NCBI GenBank assembly: GCA_020832655.1
Contig: JAFIEF010000027.1
Location: forward strand, 1-39,071
Origin: Paracoccaceae bacterium
GTDB taxonomy: Bacteria; Pseudomonadota; Alphaproteobacteria; Rhodobacterales; Rhodobacteraceae
Direction of reading: 5' to 3'
DNA: 39,071 nt
The notes under the pieces were generated by a model. It saw nothing but the letters and a program-made list of their open reading frames with translations. It was not told where the DNA came from and searched no databases. Of this stretch, positions 10,893 through 19,603 are shown piece after piece. Position 1 is the stretch's first letter. Every line of letters begins with the position of its first letter. The position numbers and the translations under genes are program-made.

Positions 10893-11243
10893 TCAGATGC
10901 CGGAGCCCGCCACGGTGCCTGGCTGCTGATCATCCTGCCAGAGCCGCGCCAGATCACGCGCCCTGACATCCGCCCCGAGGCGCAGTTGCAGCGCATAGAC
11001 TTCTGCACCGATCAGCGCGGCCTGTCGCCAGCCCTGATTGACCCGATCCGCCAGCGCACCCCGCTGCACATACATGGTTTCGATTGCGTCACAGGCCAGT
11101 GCAATCGCCAGCCCGAGTTGCAGCGCCGGCGCATCCGGCCAGCGCGCAGCCAGCATCAGCGGCAATTGCTCTGGCGGGGTCTGGCCCTCCATCAGTGCGG
11201 CAGCGGCGGCATCGGACATGTCTGAAATCACAAAGCCTGACAT
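10893..11243 (-). CDS. small hypothetical protein
   Basis: A 116-residue, mostly alpha-helical protein without a recognised domain. Residues 12-70 alternate Ala/Leu-rich helices (AAAAALMEGQTPPEQLPLMLAA is part of this region by sense), followed by a helix with DAIETMYVQRGALADRVNQG. The amino-acid pattern looks coded rather than random, and no better frame covers the interval. A second ATG at 11219 could be the start; neither has a convincing ribosome-binding site. It converges with lpd and precedes no obvious partner. Function unknown. Confidence 0.5.
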   Translation of the reverse strand: MSGFVISDMSDAAAAALMEGQTPPEQLPLMLAARWPDAPALQLGLAIALACDAIETMYVQRGALADRVNQGWRQAALIGAEVYALQLRLGADVRARDLARLWQDDQQPGTVAGSGI

Positions 11244-11414
11244 CAGGGTGGCAACTTGTTACGGGATCAGGGGCGCGTGAGGGGGGCCATAGCATGAAAC
11301 CAGTCGCTTGGCTTGTGCGAAATCCGTTCAATGCAATGCACTGCGACCTGTTTCAGGCGTTGACCGGCAGGGGATGGCAGGGGGCTGACCGCCGCGCAGT
11401 GGGCACCCGATCCC

Positions 11415-11453
11415 AAAAACAGAACGCCTGCCTGCGGAAAACACAGGCAGGCG
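11415..11453 (-). terminator. intrinsic terminator of the 11491-12192 glycosyltransferase gene
   Basis: A perfect 10-bp stem, CGCCTGCCTG (11425-11434) with CAGGCAGGCG (11444-11453), and a 9-base loop. Reading the minus strand, five T residues (11419-11415) follow the stem after five bases. It lies 38 bases past the stop codon. Confidence 0.8.
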
Positions 11454-11490
11454 CGCGGCTTGTTTCACGACAACATGACAAGCGCCAGTA

Positions 11491-12192
11491 TCAGCTTTGG
11501 GCCGCCGCCTTGGCCTCATATTCGGCCGCTTCTGCCAGCCATTCCTGCGCATAATCCACATCCTGCCATTCCTTGAACCAAGGCCCGCCGCGGGTGTGGT
11601 GAACCGCTTGCGGATAGCCCTCGGCAGGCTTGTCATACCAGCCCTCCAGCCAGTTCCAGCCTGTGGGCAGGGCGCCGATTTCTTCATCCCTGGCCCATTG
11701 CATCCGGTGCAGATAGGCACCGCTTTCGCTGTTCACGACTTCGGGGGTCAGCGTCCTGGTTGAGGGGTGGGCACAGTTCATCAGCATGAAGGACGACCAG
11801 TTCTTGCGCGGATAGCTGGTTTGCGGCACCCCGTCCATCTTGGTGGTTTCCTTGGGCTGGTAGTCATGCTGCACGCACATGACCGCGTATTTCGGGTCCA
11901 TATATTGCTGCAATTCGGCGACATCGCCAAAAAACAGGAAATCGCAATCAACAAAGATTGCCCAGCCTTCATAGCCTGCCAGATGCGGCACCAGGAAGCG
12001 CGAATAGGTGAATTCGGTTGAAGCCAGCGGGTCGATATCGCGCGTGTAAAGCCCCTGATCGACCAGTTCCTGAAGCTTGATCGGAAACACCTCTACCGGG
12101 ATGGTAGCGTGCTTTTCCAGCGACTGCTTGGCGACCTGATAGGCGATATCCTCGCGCGAGTCCCAACCGATATAGACGCGGAGTTTGTCCAT
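11491..12192 (-). CDS. DXD-type glycosyltransferase (GT8-like)
   Basis: A 233-residue putative nucleotide-sugar-dependent glycosyltransferase of the GT-A fold. It starts MDKLRVYIGWDSRED, has FTYSRFLVPHL and then FVDCDFLFFGD, whose DCD at residues 82-84 is the expected metal- and nucleotide-sugar-binding DXD motif. QHDYQP and GWNWLEGWYD are further features seen in this family in Rhodobacterales. No signal peptide or membrane segment. It follows a Kdo transferase gene and the capsule genes on the same strand, so a role in surface polysaccharide assembly is likely, but donor and acceptor cannot be told. An intrinsic terminator lies after waaA, so this gene may also have its own promoter. Confidence 0.8.
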   Translation of the reverse strand: MDKLRVYIGWDSREDIAYQVAKQSLEKHATIPVEVFPIKLQELVDQGLYTRDIDPLASTEFTYSRFLVPHLAGYEGWAIFVDCDFLFFGDVAELQQYMDPKYAVMCVQHDYQPKETTKMDGVPQTSYPRKNWSSFMLMNCAHPSTRTLTPEVVNSESGAYLHRMQWARDEEIGALPTGWNWLEGWYDKPAEGYPQAVHHTRGGPWFKEWQDVDYAQEWLAEAAEYEAKAAAQS

Positions 12193-12259
12193 GAACCTGC
12201 TTCCTTTTCCAATGGCGCGCGTTGGCGCTGTGTATCAATTGCACAGGGCAGTTGGAACC

Positions 12260-12283
12260 AAAAAACCGTCGGGTTTCAACCCG
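12260..12283 (-). terminator. intrinsic terminator overlapping the waaA stop codon
   Basis: On the minus strand CGGGTT and AACCCG (12278-12283 and 12270-12275) form a short stem, with six T residues (12265-12260) a few bases later. The waaA stop codon TGA sits in the loop. The stem is short, so termination may be partial. Confidence 0.55.
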
Positions 12284-13619
12284 CAGCATGCGGTATTTCA
12301 CCGCGCAACCGTGCTTGGCGGGCAGGCGGCAGCATTGCCAGCACGCCATCAAGCGCTTTTTCCAGCGGGGTCATGTTCTGCCGCTGCACCCGCGCCGCGC
12401 CTTCAATGAAGTCCGCGCGAAAACCGGGATCTTGCGCCTTGCATACAGCATCGGCCATTTCGGTCGCATCATTGACCAGCATCGCGCCGCCTTCCGCGTG
12501 CAGCCTGTCATAAGCTTCGCGGAAATTGGCGACTGTGGGGCCGTGCAGGATCATGCAGTTCAGCGCAGCGGCCTCAAACGGGTTCTTGCCCCCCAGAATG
12601 CGGTCGGGCAAGGGCAGGGACTGGCCGGTATAGGCTACCGGGGCCAGCCGATACCACAGCCCCATCTCGCCCATCGTGTCGGCGATATAGACCTGTGTGT
12701 CGGGGCTGACGGGTTGATTGCCTGACCGTCGCGCGACACGGGTGGCGCCGAATTGCGCAATCGCCATCTCCTCGGTCTTGTCGGCATCGCGCATCTGGCG
12801 CGGGGCGATGATCAGCAGCAAGTCCGGCAAGCGCCCAAGGGCTTTGGCATGGGCGTCGAAGATCTGGGGTTCCTCGACCGCGCGGGTAGAGGCCGCCAGC
12901 CAGCGCGGGCGCGGGCCGAATTCGGCATCCAGCTTTGCGCGTTCCTGCGCCAGATCGGGCAATGGAGCAGAGGCGGCCTTGAGCACCCCTGTCACCTGCA
13001 TCTTCTGCATCGGCGCGCCAAGGTCTTGATAAAGTTCAAATGATTTCTGGTCCTGTACATGGATATGGTCGAACAGATCCATCAGCCAGCCATTGGCGCG
13101 CGGCGCGCGGCGGCGGCGGCGATAGCGGCGTGGGGTGACATGGGTGTTAAGCAGGATCATCGGGCAACCCATCGCCTTCGCCCCGATCAGGATGCGCGGC
13201 CACAGATCGGCCTCGGCAATGGCCACCGCATCAGGGCGCCAATGCGCAAGAAACCGTTCCACGGCGCGCGGCGTGTCGACAGGCAGATATTGATGGATCA
13301 CCGCCTTGGGCAGGTTGCGCCTGGCCAGCGTCTGGGCCGAGGCTTGCGTGATCGTGGTCAGCAGGATCGTGGTATCGGGGCGCGCAGCCGCCAGCCGGTC
13401 GATCAGGGTCAGCAGTGCAAGCGACTCGCCCACGCTGACACCATGCATCCAGATCACCGGCCCGTCGGGGCGCGGCTGGCTGGCATGGCCCCATTTTTCG
13501 CCCAGCCGCGCGCGGTCTTCCTTGCCCTTGCGCGCGCGCAGGCTCAGCGCCAGCCACCACAGCGGCGGCGCAATCCGCGACAGTGCCAGATAAAGCCAGA
13601 TCAGGGCCGGTTTTTTCAT
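12276..13619 (-). CDS. waaA: 3-deoxy-D-manno-octulosonic acid (Kdo) transferase
   Basis: A 447-residue inner-membrane-associated GT30-type Kdo transferase, which adds Kdo from CMP-Kdo to a lipid A precursor. An N-terminal hydrophobic anchor (residues 5-27) is followed by WMHGVSVGES, where Glu65 is the expected catalytic base, ILLTTITQASAQTL, AIAEADLWPRIL and, in the C-terminal domain, STRAVEEPQIFDAHA and GGKNPFEAAALNCMILHGPTVANF, all characteristic of the family. GAGGAA precedes the ATG. It lies in a minus-strand block with the capsule Kdo-transferase genes kpsC and kpsS, so it might serve lipid A or a specialised glycan. Whether it is the genome's only WaaA cannot be told. Confidence 0.9.
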   Translation of the reverse strand: MKKPALIWLYLALSRIAPPLWWLALSLRARKGKEDRARLGEKWGHASQPRPDGPVIWMHGVSVGESLALLTLIDRLAAARPDTTILLTTITQASAQTLARRNLPKAVIHQYLPVDTPRAVERFLAHWRPDAVAIAEADLWPRILIGAKAMGCPMILLNTHVTPRRYRRRRRAPRANGWLMDLFDHIHVQDQKSFELYQDLGAPMQKMQVTGVLKAASAPLPDLAQERAKLDAEFGPRPRWLAASTRAVEEPQIFDAHAKALGRLPDLLLIIAPRQMRDADKTEEMAIAQFGATRVARRSGNQPVSPDTQVYIADTMGEMGLWYRLAPVAYTGQSLPLPDRILGGKNPFEAAALNCMILHGPTVANFREAYDRLHAEGGAMLVNDATEMADAVCKAQDPGFRADFIEGAARVQRQNMTPLEKALDGVLAMLPPARQARLRGEIPHAAG

Positions 13620-13863
13620 GGCGTTCCTCGCACGGGATATCAGAGTATGGGTTCGGCGCCTGATTGGCCTATTCCGTATCCTTGTGCAAGCGCAGAGGCG
13701 CGGATTGTGGCGATGTCACGCATGGGCTGGCGCTATCGCCCCGAACCAGCCGCCAGTCAATGCAGCCGCTGCGCGGCTCATCGCTCGCCTTAAGCGGGCC
13801 TCTTGGTCCAGCATGGCCTGAGCATTGTCACTGATGACGGCATCTTGTGTCAGGTGTGGAACA
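13620..13863 (-). other. intergenic interval between waaA and kpsC, structured, no clear gene
   Basis: This 244-base interval has no convincing coding frame. Minus-strand frames are short (17-27 codons) and lack support. It contains AGCCGC-TGC-GCGGCT (13764-13778) and a longer pairing, GGCTGG with CCAGCC, across about 13727-13750, so a transcript could fold. No tRNA was seen. It may be a structured leader of waaA, an unannotated small RNA, or decayed sequence. Confidence 0.35.
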
Positions 13864-15882
13864 CTACCGCCACCAGCGCGCATGGCTGGCGAATGTCCCT
13901 TGCAGCTTGGCCAGCGCCCGCAGCGCGGGCGCGCGCGGCAGATCGCCCGTTTGCAGCCGTTCCAGCGCCAGCTCGGGCGGGCAGGGCAGGCGCGTTACCG
14001 GGTCCAGATAGCGCGGATAGGCAATCAGCGCGGCATGCACCAGCGCCACCAGATCCGGCCGCGCCTGTCTGCGCGTGGGCGTCGGGGCCAGATCGCGGGT
14101 CAGCCCCCAGCCCGCATAGAAGGGCGCGCCCAGCGTGGTGACAGGCAGCCCGCGCAGCAGCGCTTCAAAGCCAAGGGTCGAGGTGATGGTCCAGACCTCG
14201 TCAACATGCGTCAGCAGCCAGCAGGGATCAGCGCGCTCCAGCACCCGGTCGGCCAGCCCCAGCGCCGCGTCGCGCGGCACCGCACCGGGGCGCAGCCCGG
14301 CTTCGACATCGGGATGGGGTTTATAGAGGATCACCGCATCGGGGTTTTGCGCGCGCACCTGTTCCAGAAGCGCAAGATTGGTGCTGATATCGCCGCTGGC
14401 GCCAAGCCGGATCGAGGCGTCATCTTCAACCTGACCGGGCACCAGGATGCGGTGGCCACCCGGCAATTCGGGCTGTGCGCCGCCCAGATTGTATTTCGTC
14501 ACCCCCGCCGCGCGCAGCTTGTCCAGCAGCTTTTGCGCGCGCAGCCTTGCATCGGGCGGCACGGGGGCATTCACAAGCGCCTCCAGCCGAGAGGGGTGTT
14601 GCGGGTCGTAATACAGCCCCAGATCATCGGCGATCAGCGACAGCGGCGGTGTCAGTTCCGCCCCCAGCCCGCGCGAGCGCAGAAACCCGTCCTCGATGCG
14701 GGTTGTGCGCTGGCCCTTGGGTCGCGCGCTATCGCCCCAGATCATCAGCTTGCGCGGATCTTCTTGCTTCGAGGCATCGCGGGTGAAACGCACCCCCTTC
14801 CAGCGCCCGAAAAACTGTTGCATATGCGGGCGTTTCCACAGCCGCATGTTCAGCGCGACATAGCCGGTGCGATCCTCGCGCCAGGCGCGGATCTGGGCTT
14901 CCATATGGTCAAGCATTTCCTCGAAGCTGCACAGCCGGTCGCGGCAGGGGTCATACCAGTGCGGATATTGCAGCATCGCGCCGGCAAATAGCTGCGCGCG
15001 GCTGAGTTTGCGGTTGCGCCGTGGATGCGCGATGCGATCCTGTGTCAGCCCCCATCCGGCATAGAAGGGCAGCCCGAAAACATGCGGCTTGTGGCCTGCG
15101 AAGATGGCTTCGAACCCCATCTGGGATGACACAGTATAGACCGCAATCGCCCCGTCCAGAAGCCCCCAGGGGCAGAGCGGGGCATCAAGCAGGGTGATCT
15201 GCGGCGCGGTGCAGTCGGCCGCGCTGAAATAGCCTGCGCGCAGCCCCGCGCGGGTTTCGGGGTGGGTCTTGACAATGATGCGCGCGCCGGGGTGATCCAA
15301 CTGCGCCTGCACCAGCATTTCGCGAAAAAGATGCGCGCCCAAAGCCCCGTCCAGCCCGCCATGAAGGATGGCAGCATCGTCTCGGGTCTGGTCGATCACC
15401 AGCACATAGCCGGGATCGGGCAGGGGCAGGGCGGGGTTGTGGCAATTATACTTGGCCAGCCGCAGCCGCTTGATCCGCGCGATGGCATGGCGCGCGCGTT
15501 CCAGTACCGCGTGATCATCGAGGGGCGCGCGTGCCAGCAGGGTTTCCAGATCGCTGGGGCGCGCGGGGTCGTAATGCACGCCCTGCCGATCGATCAGCAC
15601 CCCGATCGGCGGCTCGCCCATGCGGCCGGGATGGATCGAGCGGATGAAGGCGTCTTCTACGCGCAAAAGCGCCGCCCCGCTGCGCTGTGCCACCCATTCG
15701 CCGCGCGCCGCGCGCGGGGCATGGCCCCAGACGGCAATCTGTCCAGCGGCACCGGGCCAACCCGACCGCACCGGCATGCCAGCCAGAGCCATGATCCGGC
15801 GGATGCGGCGGGCACTGGCCGATGGTCCCAGAAACCCGCCGCTATAGGCATAAGTCGGCTGCGGCCCTTTCGGGCGCATCAC
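13864..15882 (-). CDS. kpsC: capsule polysaccharide beta-Kdo transferase KpsC
   Basis: A 672-residue cytoplasmic two-module glycosyltransferase. In group 2-type capsule systems KpsC builds the beta-linked poly-Kdo linker on phosphatidylglycerol after KpsS adds the first Kdo. The protein consists of two homologous halves: each has an Asp/Glu-rich loop (LRVEDAFIRS; TRIEDGFLRSRGLG), a YDP motif, an HP-containing strand (KTHPE; KPHPD) and FYAGWGLT near its end. GTG at 15882 or ATG at 15879 starts it; the upstream OPX gene stops one base before the GTG, so translation is coupled. Length is normal for the family. Confidence 0.95.
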   Translation of the reverse strand: MMRPKGPQPTYAYSGGFLGPSASARRIRRIMALAGMPVRSGWPGAAGQIAVWGHAPRAARGEWVAQRSGAALLRVEDAFIRSIHPGRMGEPPIGVLIDRQGVHYDPARPSDLETLLARAPLDDHAVLERARHAIARIKRLRLAKYNCHNPALPLPDPGYVLVIDQTRDDAAILHGGLDGALGAHLFREMLVQAQLDHPGARIIVKTHPETRAGLRAGYFSAADCTAPQITLLDAPLCPWGLLDGAIAVYTVSSQMGFEAIFAGHKPHVFGLPFYAGWGLTQDRIAHPRRNRKLSRAQLFAGAMLQYPHWYDPCRDRLCSFEEMLDHMEAQIRAWREDRTGYVALNMRLWKRPHMQQFFGRWKGVRFTRDASKQEDPRKLMIWGDSARPKGQRTTRIEDGFLRSRGLGAELTPPLSLIADDLGLYYDPQHPSRLEALVNAPVPPDARLRAQKLLDKLRAAGVTKYNLGGAQPELPGGHRILVPGQVEDDASIRLGASGDISTNLALLEQVRAQNPDAVILYKPHPDVEAGLRPGAVPRDAALGLADRVLERADPCWLLTHVDEVWTITSTLGFEALLRGLPVTTLGAPFYAGWGLTRDLAPTPTRRQARPDLVALVHAALIAYPRYLDPVTRLPCPPELALERLQTGDLPRAPALRALAKLQGTFASHARWWR

Positions 15883-15883
15883 T

Positions 15884-17020
15884 CTAGTCAGCGCCTGCGG
15901 CCGCGCGCACCGCCGTCGCCGCCCCGAGCGAGCCGGTCAGCGACGCAATCTGACGTGCCCACAAGGCAGAACGCGCTTCGGTCACGAAAATCGTGTCCCC
16001 ATCGCGGATCTTGAAATCGCGCGCTTCGAACATGCCCGTGGGCGCGGTCAGATCCAGCACATAGACGAAACGCTGATCCGATGCGAAATGCTGGGTGCCC
16101 AGTATCGCATTGGCAACCTCGCGCACCTCGTCGCGGAAGATGAACACGCCCTTGGGGTCGGCGCGCATCGGGTCCAGCCCGCCCACCATCGCCAGCGCAT
16201 CGATCACCGAGATGGTTTGCTCGTCAAAGGTCATGCGGCTGGAACTGCCCGTGGCGCCCAGCACCGAAAAGGCGCGCTGGTCTTCCTTGACCAGAATACG
16301 GTCACCCCCGCGCAGCGCGATATCCAGCGACGGGTTGGAATAGATGTCCTGCAACCACGCGCTGTCCTGGCGGCTGCCGCGCGTGACCAGCACCTGCGCG
16401 GTTTCCAGCGGAATGGCAATGCCACCTGCCTGCGCGATCATGTCGCTAAGCCGCCTTGTCCCGCGCTGGATCGGGTAGACCCCTTGCGCGTTCACCCCGC
16501 CTGACACGGATACCGAGCTGCCATCGCCCGCCTCGCGTGCGACAATGACCTGCGGCTCGGGCGTTTGCTCATCCAGCAGCCTGGTCAGTTCGCGCCGCAG
16601 CGCATCGGGGGTATGACCGGCGGCGCGGATGCGGCCCGCATAGGGAACAAAAATGAAGCCCGCATCATCGACCTGCAACTCGTCGATCACCGCGTTATTG
16701 GCGGTTTCGGGGGCCAGAAGCCCTTCGGGTACGTTTTCAAAGACATTCAGGCGGATGGTGTCACCGGGGCGGATCAGATCATTGCTGAGCAGCGCACCCG
16801 AGCGCAGTTTATGCCCGAACCCCAGCGCCTCGGGGCGGTTGGCCGCGCGCGCCACATCGCGGGTGACTGCAATGATATGCGCATCGCCCGAGCGCATGAC
16901 AGAGCCTTCGAAAATTTCGTTCATGGTTGGCCCGTCGCGCGACACCTCGCATGAGGCAAGCGCGGCCACAGCCGCGATAAGGGCCAGTCGCGGCCCCCAT
17001 TGGAAAGAATACGCACACAC
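15884..17020 (-). CDS. outer-membrane polysaccharide export lipoprotein (OPX, KpsD/Wza type)
   Basis: A 378-residue OPX-family protein that forms the periplasmic and outer-membrane part of the capsule export channel. The chosen GTG at 17020 is preceded by AAGGAG at good spacing and gives a lipoprotein signal peptide ending LAALASC style (seen as VAALASC, lipidated Cys24). The frame is open to 17095, but that would place the signal internally. A polysaccharide export domain (LIRPGDTIRLNVFENV) is followed by two SLBB-like regions (VSVSGGVNAQGVYPIQRG; FSVLGATGSSSRMTF). It lies between kpsS and kpsC, which defines its role. It could be named KpsD or Wza. Confidence 0.9.
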   Translation of the reverse strand: MCAYSFQWGPRLALIAAVAALASCEVSRDGPTMNEIFEGSVMRSGDAHIIAVTRDVARAANRPEALGFGHKLRSGALLSNDLIRPGDTIRLNVFENVPEGLLAPETANNAVIDELQVDDAGFIFVPYAGRIRAAGHTPDALRRELTRLLDEQTPEPQVIVAREAGDGSSVSVSGGVNAQGVYPIQRGTRRLSDMIAQAGGIAIPLETAQVLVTRGSRQDSAWLQDIYSNPSLDIALRGGDRILVKEDQRAFSVLGATGSSSRMTFDEQTISVIDALAMVGGLDPMRADPKGVFIFRDEVREVANAILGTQHFASDQRFVYVLDLTAPTGMFEARDFKIRDGDTIFVTEARSALWARQIASLTGSLGAATAVRAAAGAD

Positions 17021-17115
17021 TGCTCGGGCTCCTTTTGGAAGGACGTGCCTCTGATTGTTTTGACCCACCATACAGGCTGGGGCAGTTTTCGCCAAGTGTT
17101 TAGATAGTTTAGCCT

Positions 17116-18405
17116 TTATCGAACCATTCGTAACTGTTGCCGTGGTGCCGCTTTGCCGTCCAGCAGCGCGGTGTAGGGGTCCTGGCCCGCCAGCATCATA
17201 TCCACCACATGTCGCATCAACTGCCTGCGCCCCCGCAAGGAATAGTAGCCGCCGGGGATCTGCGAGGTTTCGAGCAGGAAATGACGATAGCGGCGATAGG
17301 CGCGGGCATCGGGGCGTCTGGGCTGGGCGAAAAATTCCGCCAGCGGCTGGTCAGAGACGAATTCGGGCTTGTCATAGACCGCGCGCCCGAAAATCTTCAG
17401 TGGCATGCCGCGCCACAGCACTTGCTGCGCCGCCGTCGAGTTCACCGTGACGGCAGAGCGCGCATGGTTCAGCAAAGCGGCCAGCTTGCCGCCGCGCACG
17501 AAATGCACGCGCCCGTTCAGCCCATGCTGCTGCGTCAGCCGCCTGACCACCTTGCGCAAGGGCGCGCGCCCGTCTTCCAGCGGGTGCGCCTTGATCACCA
17601 GATGATGATGCTGCGGCGCGCCTGCGGCGAAGCCCTGAAAGGCAAGCTCCAGAAACTCGGTCTGGCTGGAAAACGGGCTATGGGCCTGAAAGCTGCTGTC
17701 ATGTTCCAGTTGCAACAGCACCAGATGGTAGGGAAAGCCGCCATTGCGGATGCGCCACTGCGCCACGCGCCGTTCCAGCGCAACCAACGGCAGCGCCCAG
17801 AGGCGTTTGGCATAGAGCCGAAACTCCTGCCCCACGCTGAGCGCGCGATGCGGGCGGAAATTGCGGTAGCGCCGGTTCAGCGTCATGACGCAGAAATGAT
17901 AGAGCGCGCCATAGAATATGTGGTGGCGCATATCGCCCCAATGCGCGGGCGGGTCGGGCAGTTCCAGATCGCATTTCTTCAGTGCCGCGCGCATCTGCGC
18001 CACGCTCAGCCCCATCAGGGCGGAATTGCCGTTCGATCCGCCCCGTTCATATGTCACCCAATAAGGGCGCAGATAGCCTTCCTCGAAGACATGGATTTCA
18101 AGCCCCAATTCGCGCGCAATCGCCAGCGCCTGTGCATGAATGGGGCGGATATCGCCATAAAGGACAACATCGGTAATGCCATGCTGCGCCACGATCTGGC
18201 GGAAGGTGGCGGGCCAGTCCTGTGGCGGGGCGTCAAACGGGATGTAATGCGCCTTGTCGCGCCAGAAGGCGGCATCGCCCTGGTTGAACCCCACGCGCCA
18301 GACGCGCGCGCCCGCCTGACGCAACATGCGCCCCAGACGGTTGAAAAACGGACCATGCGGGCCTTGCAGGAAAACAAAGCGCCGCCCATCGCCACTGATA
18401 CGCAT
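17116..18405 (-). CDS. kpsS: capsule polysaccharide Kdo transferase KpsS
   Basis: A 429-residue member of the KpsS family, which adds the first beta-Kdo to phosphatidylglycerol as anchor for the capsule. The N-terminus RRFVFLQGPHGPFFNRLGRML is typical; further family features are VLYGDIRPIHAQA, HVFEEGYLRPYWVTYE and, near the C-terminus, HHLVIKAHPLEDGR, VRGGKLAALLNHARSAVTVNSTAA. The frame is open upstream to 18666, but homology and context favour the ATG at 18405; the longer version would overlap ribE. It is first in the minus-strand kpsS-OPX-kpsC order. The inner-membrane transporter genes (kpsM, kpsT, kpsE) are not in the window. Confidence 0.92.
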   Translation of the reverse strand: MRISGDGRRFVFLQGPHGPFFNRLGRMLRQAGARVWRVGFNQGDAAFWRDKAHYIPFDAPPQDWPATFRQIVAQHGITDVVLYGDIRPIHAQALAIARELGLEIHVFEEGYLRPYWVTYERGGSNGNSALMGLSVAQMRAALKKCDLELPDPPAHWGDMRHHIFYGALYHFCVMTLNRRYRNFRPHRALSVGQEFRLYAKRLWALPLVALERRVAQWRIRNGGFPYHLVLLQLEHDSSFQAHSPFSSQTEFLELAFQGFAAGAPQHHHLVIKAHPLEDGRAPLRKVVRRLTQQHGLNGRVHFVRGGKLAALLNHARSAVTVNSTAAQQVLWRGMPLKIFGRAVYDKPEFVSDQPLAEFFAQPRRPDARAYRRYRHFLLETSQIPGGYYSLRGRRQLMRHVVDMMLAGQDPYTALLDGKAAPRQQLRMVR

Positions 18406-18424
18406 CGCACACCATGAAACTGAT

Positions 18425-18494
18425 GTATCCGCCAAGGATACGACTGCTCTCTTTTTCCACAAACTAGACGAAATACTGGTTAATGTCAGTATCC
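18425..18494. promoter_or_regulatory. divergent kpsS/ribE control region with repeated GTATCC
   Basis: The AT-richer gap between kpsS and ribE has GTATCC (18425-18430), spacer GCCAA, GGATAC (18436-18441), and a second dyad ATACTG (18473-18478), 8 bases, CAGTAT (18487-18492); GTATCC recurs at 18489-18494. These look like operator half-sites for one or both genes. No FMN riboswitch pattern was found before ribE. Confidence 0.4.
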
Positions 18495-18586
18495 TGTTAC
18501 AGGAAGGCGGCGGAACTGTGGCGGGGTTGTGCTGGGGCTGCGATGGGGCTACCTGTTCGGGGCGCTCAGCAAGGGGGATGCAGGGA

Positions 18587-19183
18587 ATGTTCACAGGCAT
18601 CGTTACGGATATCGGCACAGTGCTGGAGGTCGCGCAGACAGGCGATCTGCGCGCGCGCATCCGCACCAGCTATGACACGGGCCGTATTGATCTGGGGGCG
18701 TCCATCGCCTCTGACGGGGTGTGCCTGACCGTGGTGGCGCTGGGGCCGGACTGGTATGAGGTGCAGGTTTCGGCAGAAACCGTGGCCAAGACCAATCTGG
18801 GCGCATGGGTGCCGGGGCGGCAGGTCAATCTGGAACGCGCGCTGAAGCTGGGCGACGAGCTGGGCGGGCATATCGTGACCGGCCATGTCGATGGTGTCGC
18901 GCCTGTGCTGTCGGTCACGCCCGAAGGCGACAGCACCCGCATCCGCCTGCGCGCACCTGATGCGCTTGCAGGCTTCATTGCGCCCAAAGGCTCGGTCACG
19001 CTCAATGGCACATCACTGACCGTGAACGAGGTCGAAGGCGCGGAATTCGGCATCAACCTGATCCCACATACGAAGCAGGTGACGAATTGGGGGCGGGTGC
19101 AGACGGGCGATCTGATCAATCTGGAGATCGACACCCTTGCCCGCTATGTCGCCCGCCTGCGCGAATGGGAACGCGACCGCTGA
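18587..19183 (+). CDS. ribE: riboflavin synthase alpha chain
   Basis: Riboflavin synthase, which dismutates two 6,7-dimethyl-8-ribityllumazines to riboflavin. The 198-residue protein starts MFTGIVTDIGTV, the canonical family start, and shows the two lumazine-binding repeats: SDGVCLTVV and GHIVTGHVDG in the first half, LNGTSLTVNEVEG in the second. The frame is open from 18326, but the ATG at 18587 fits the family. Other riboflavin genes (ribD, ribBA, ribH) are not in the window; the gene stands alone next to the divergent kpsS. Length is normal. No riboswitch is visible upstream. Confidence 0.96.
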   Translation: MFTGIVTDIGTVLEVAQTGDLRARIRTSYDTGRIDLGASIASDGVCLTVVALGPDWYEVQVSAETVAKTNLGAWVPGRQVNLERALKLGDELGGHIVTGHVDGVAPVLSVTPEGDSTRIRLRAPDALAGFIAPKGSVTLNGTSLTVNEVEGAEFGINLIPHTKQVTNWGRVQTGDLINLEIDTLARYVARLREWERDR

Positions 19184-19306
19184 TTGTTTTTCTGGACAGC
19201 ATTACGTCACCGAATTACGCTGCCAAGCGTCTTATATGCGCCATTTGTATTACTATGTTTATCAGCAACAGACATATTTGCTCGAAACAATAGCGGCAGG
19301 AAACAG

Positions 19307-19603
19307 ATGACGGAGAACAAAGAGACTAGTTCTGGCAACCATGCTACAGCAGAGGTACAACGTGCCTTGGCCCTGCCCACTCTGGTCACAAATCGCTTTA
19401 TTGTGCATGCAGGGCAGGACATCATGCGTGTCGCATTTGGAGAGCAGGTTCTCGCTGGACAAGATACGAACATGCATGTGGCTGTATCCATGTCGACCAA
19501 AGACTGGTTGGAGTTTGCGCGACTGATAGAGCGCATCGCTCGCGACGTTAACCAGAATGAGAATGCAGACACCGATACTGCGAGTAAAGAAGATGTCGGA
19601 TAA
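19307..19603 (+). CDS. small hypothetical protein, lower GC
   Basis: A 98-residue protein of unknown function. A polar N-terminus is followed by a compact domain, TNRFIVHAGQDIMRVAFGEQVL and the helix STKDWLEFARLIERIARDVNQ, and an acidic tail. The layout (short beta strands, then 'A/S-Ser/Thr-x-x-x-W/A-helix') faintly recalls DUF3467-type proteins, which is only an impression. AGGAA precedes the ATG; the frame is open to 19184. The surrounding DNA is clearly more AT-rich than ribE and scpA, which suggests later acquisition. Its last 11 bases overlap the next gene, so the two are probably co-translated. Confidence 0.6.
   Translation: MTENKETSSGNHATAEVQRALALPTLVTNRFIVHAGQDIMRVAFGEQVLAGQDTNMHVAVSMSTKDWLEFARLIERIARDVNQNENADTDTASKEDVG

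Noticed and set aside
13620-13863. tRNA or small protein gene between waaA and kpsC
   Set aside because: No cloverleaf with a plausible anticodon and T-loop was found, and the minus-strand frames are under 30 codons without ribosome-binding sites.
17021-17095. Longer N-terminus of the OPX lipoprotein
   Set aside because: The lipoprotein signal would start at residue 26; the GTG at 17020 has AAGGAG at correct spacing and gives Cys24.
18406-18586. FMN riboswitch before ribE
   Set aside because: The conserved RFN-element blocks and pairing pattern are not present; only short dyads are seen.
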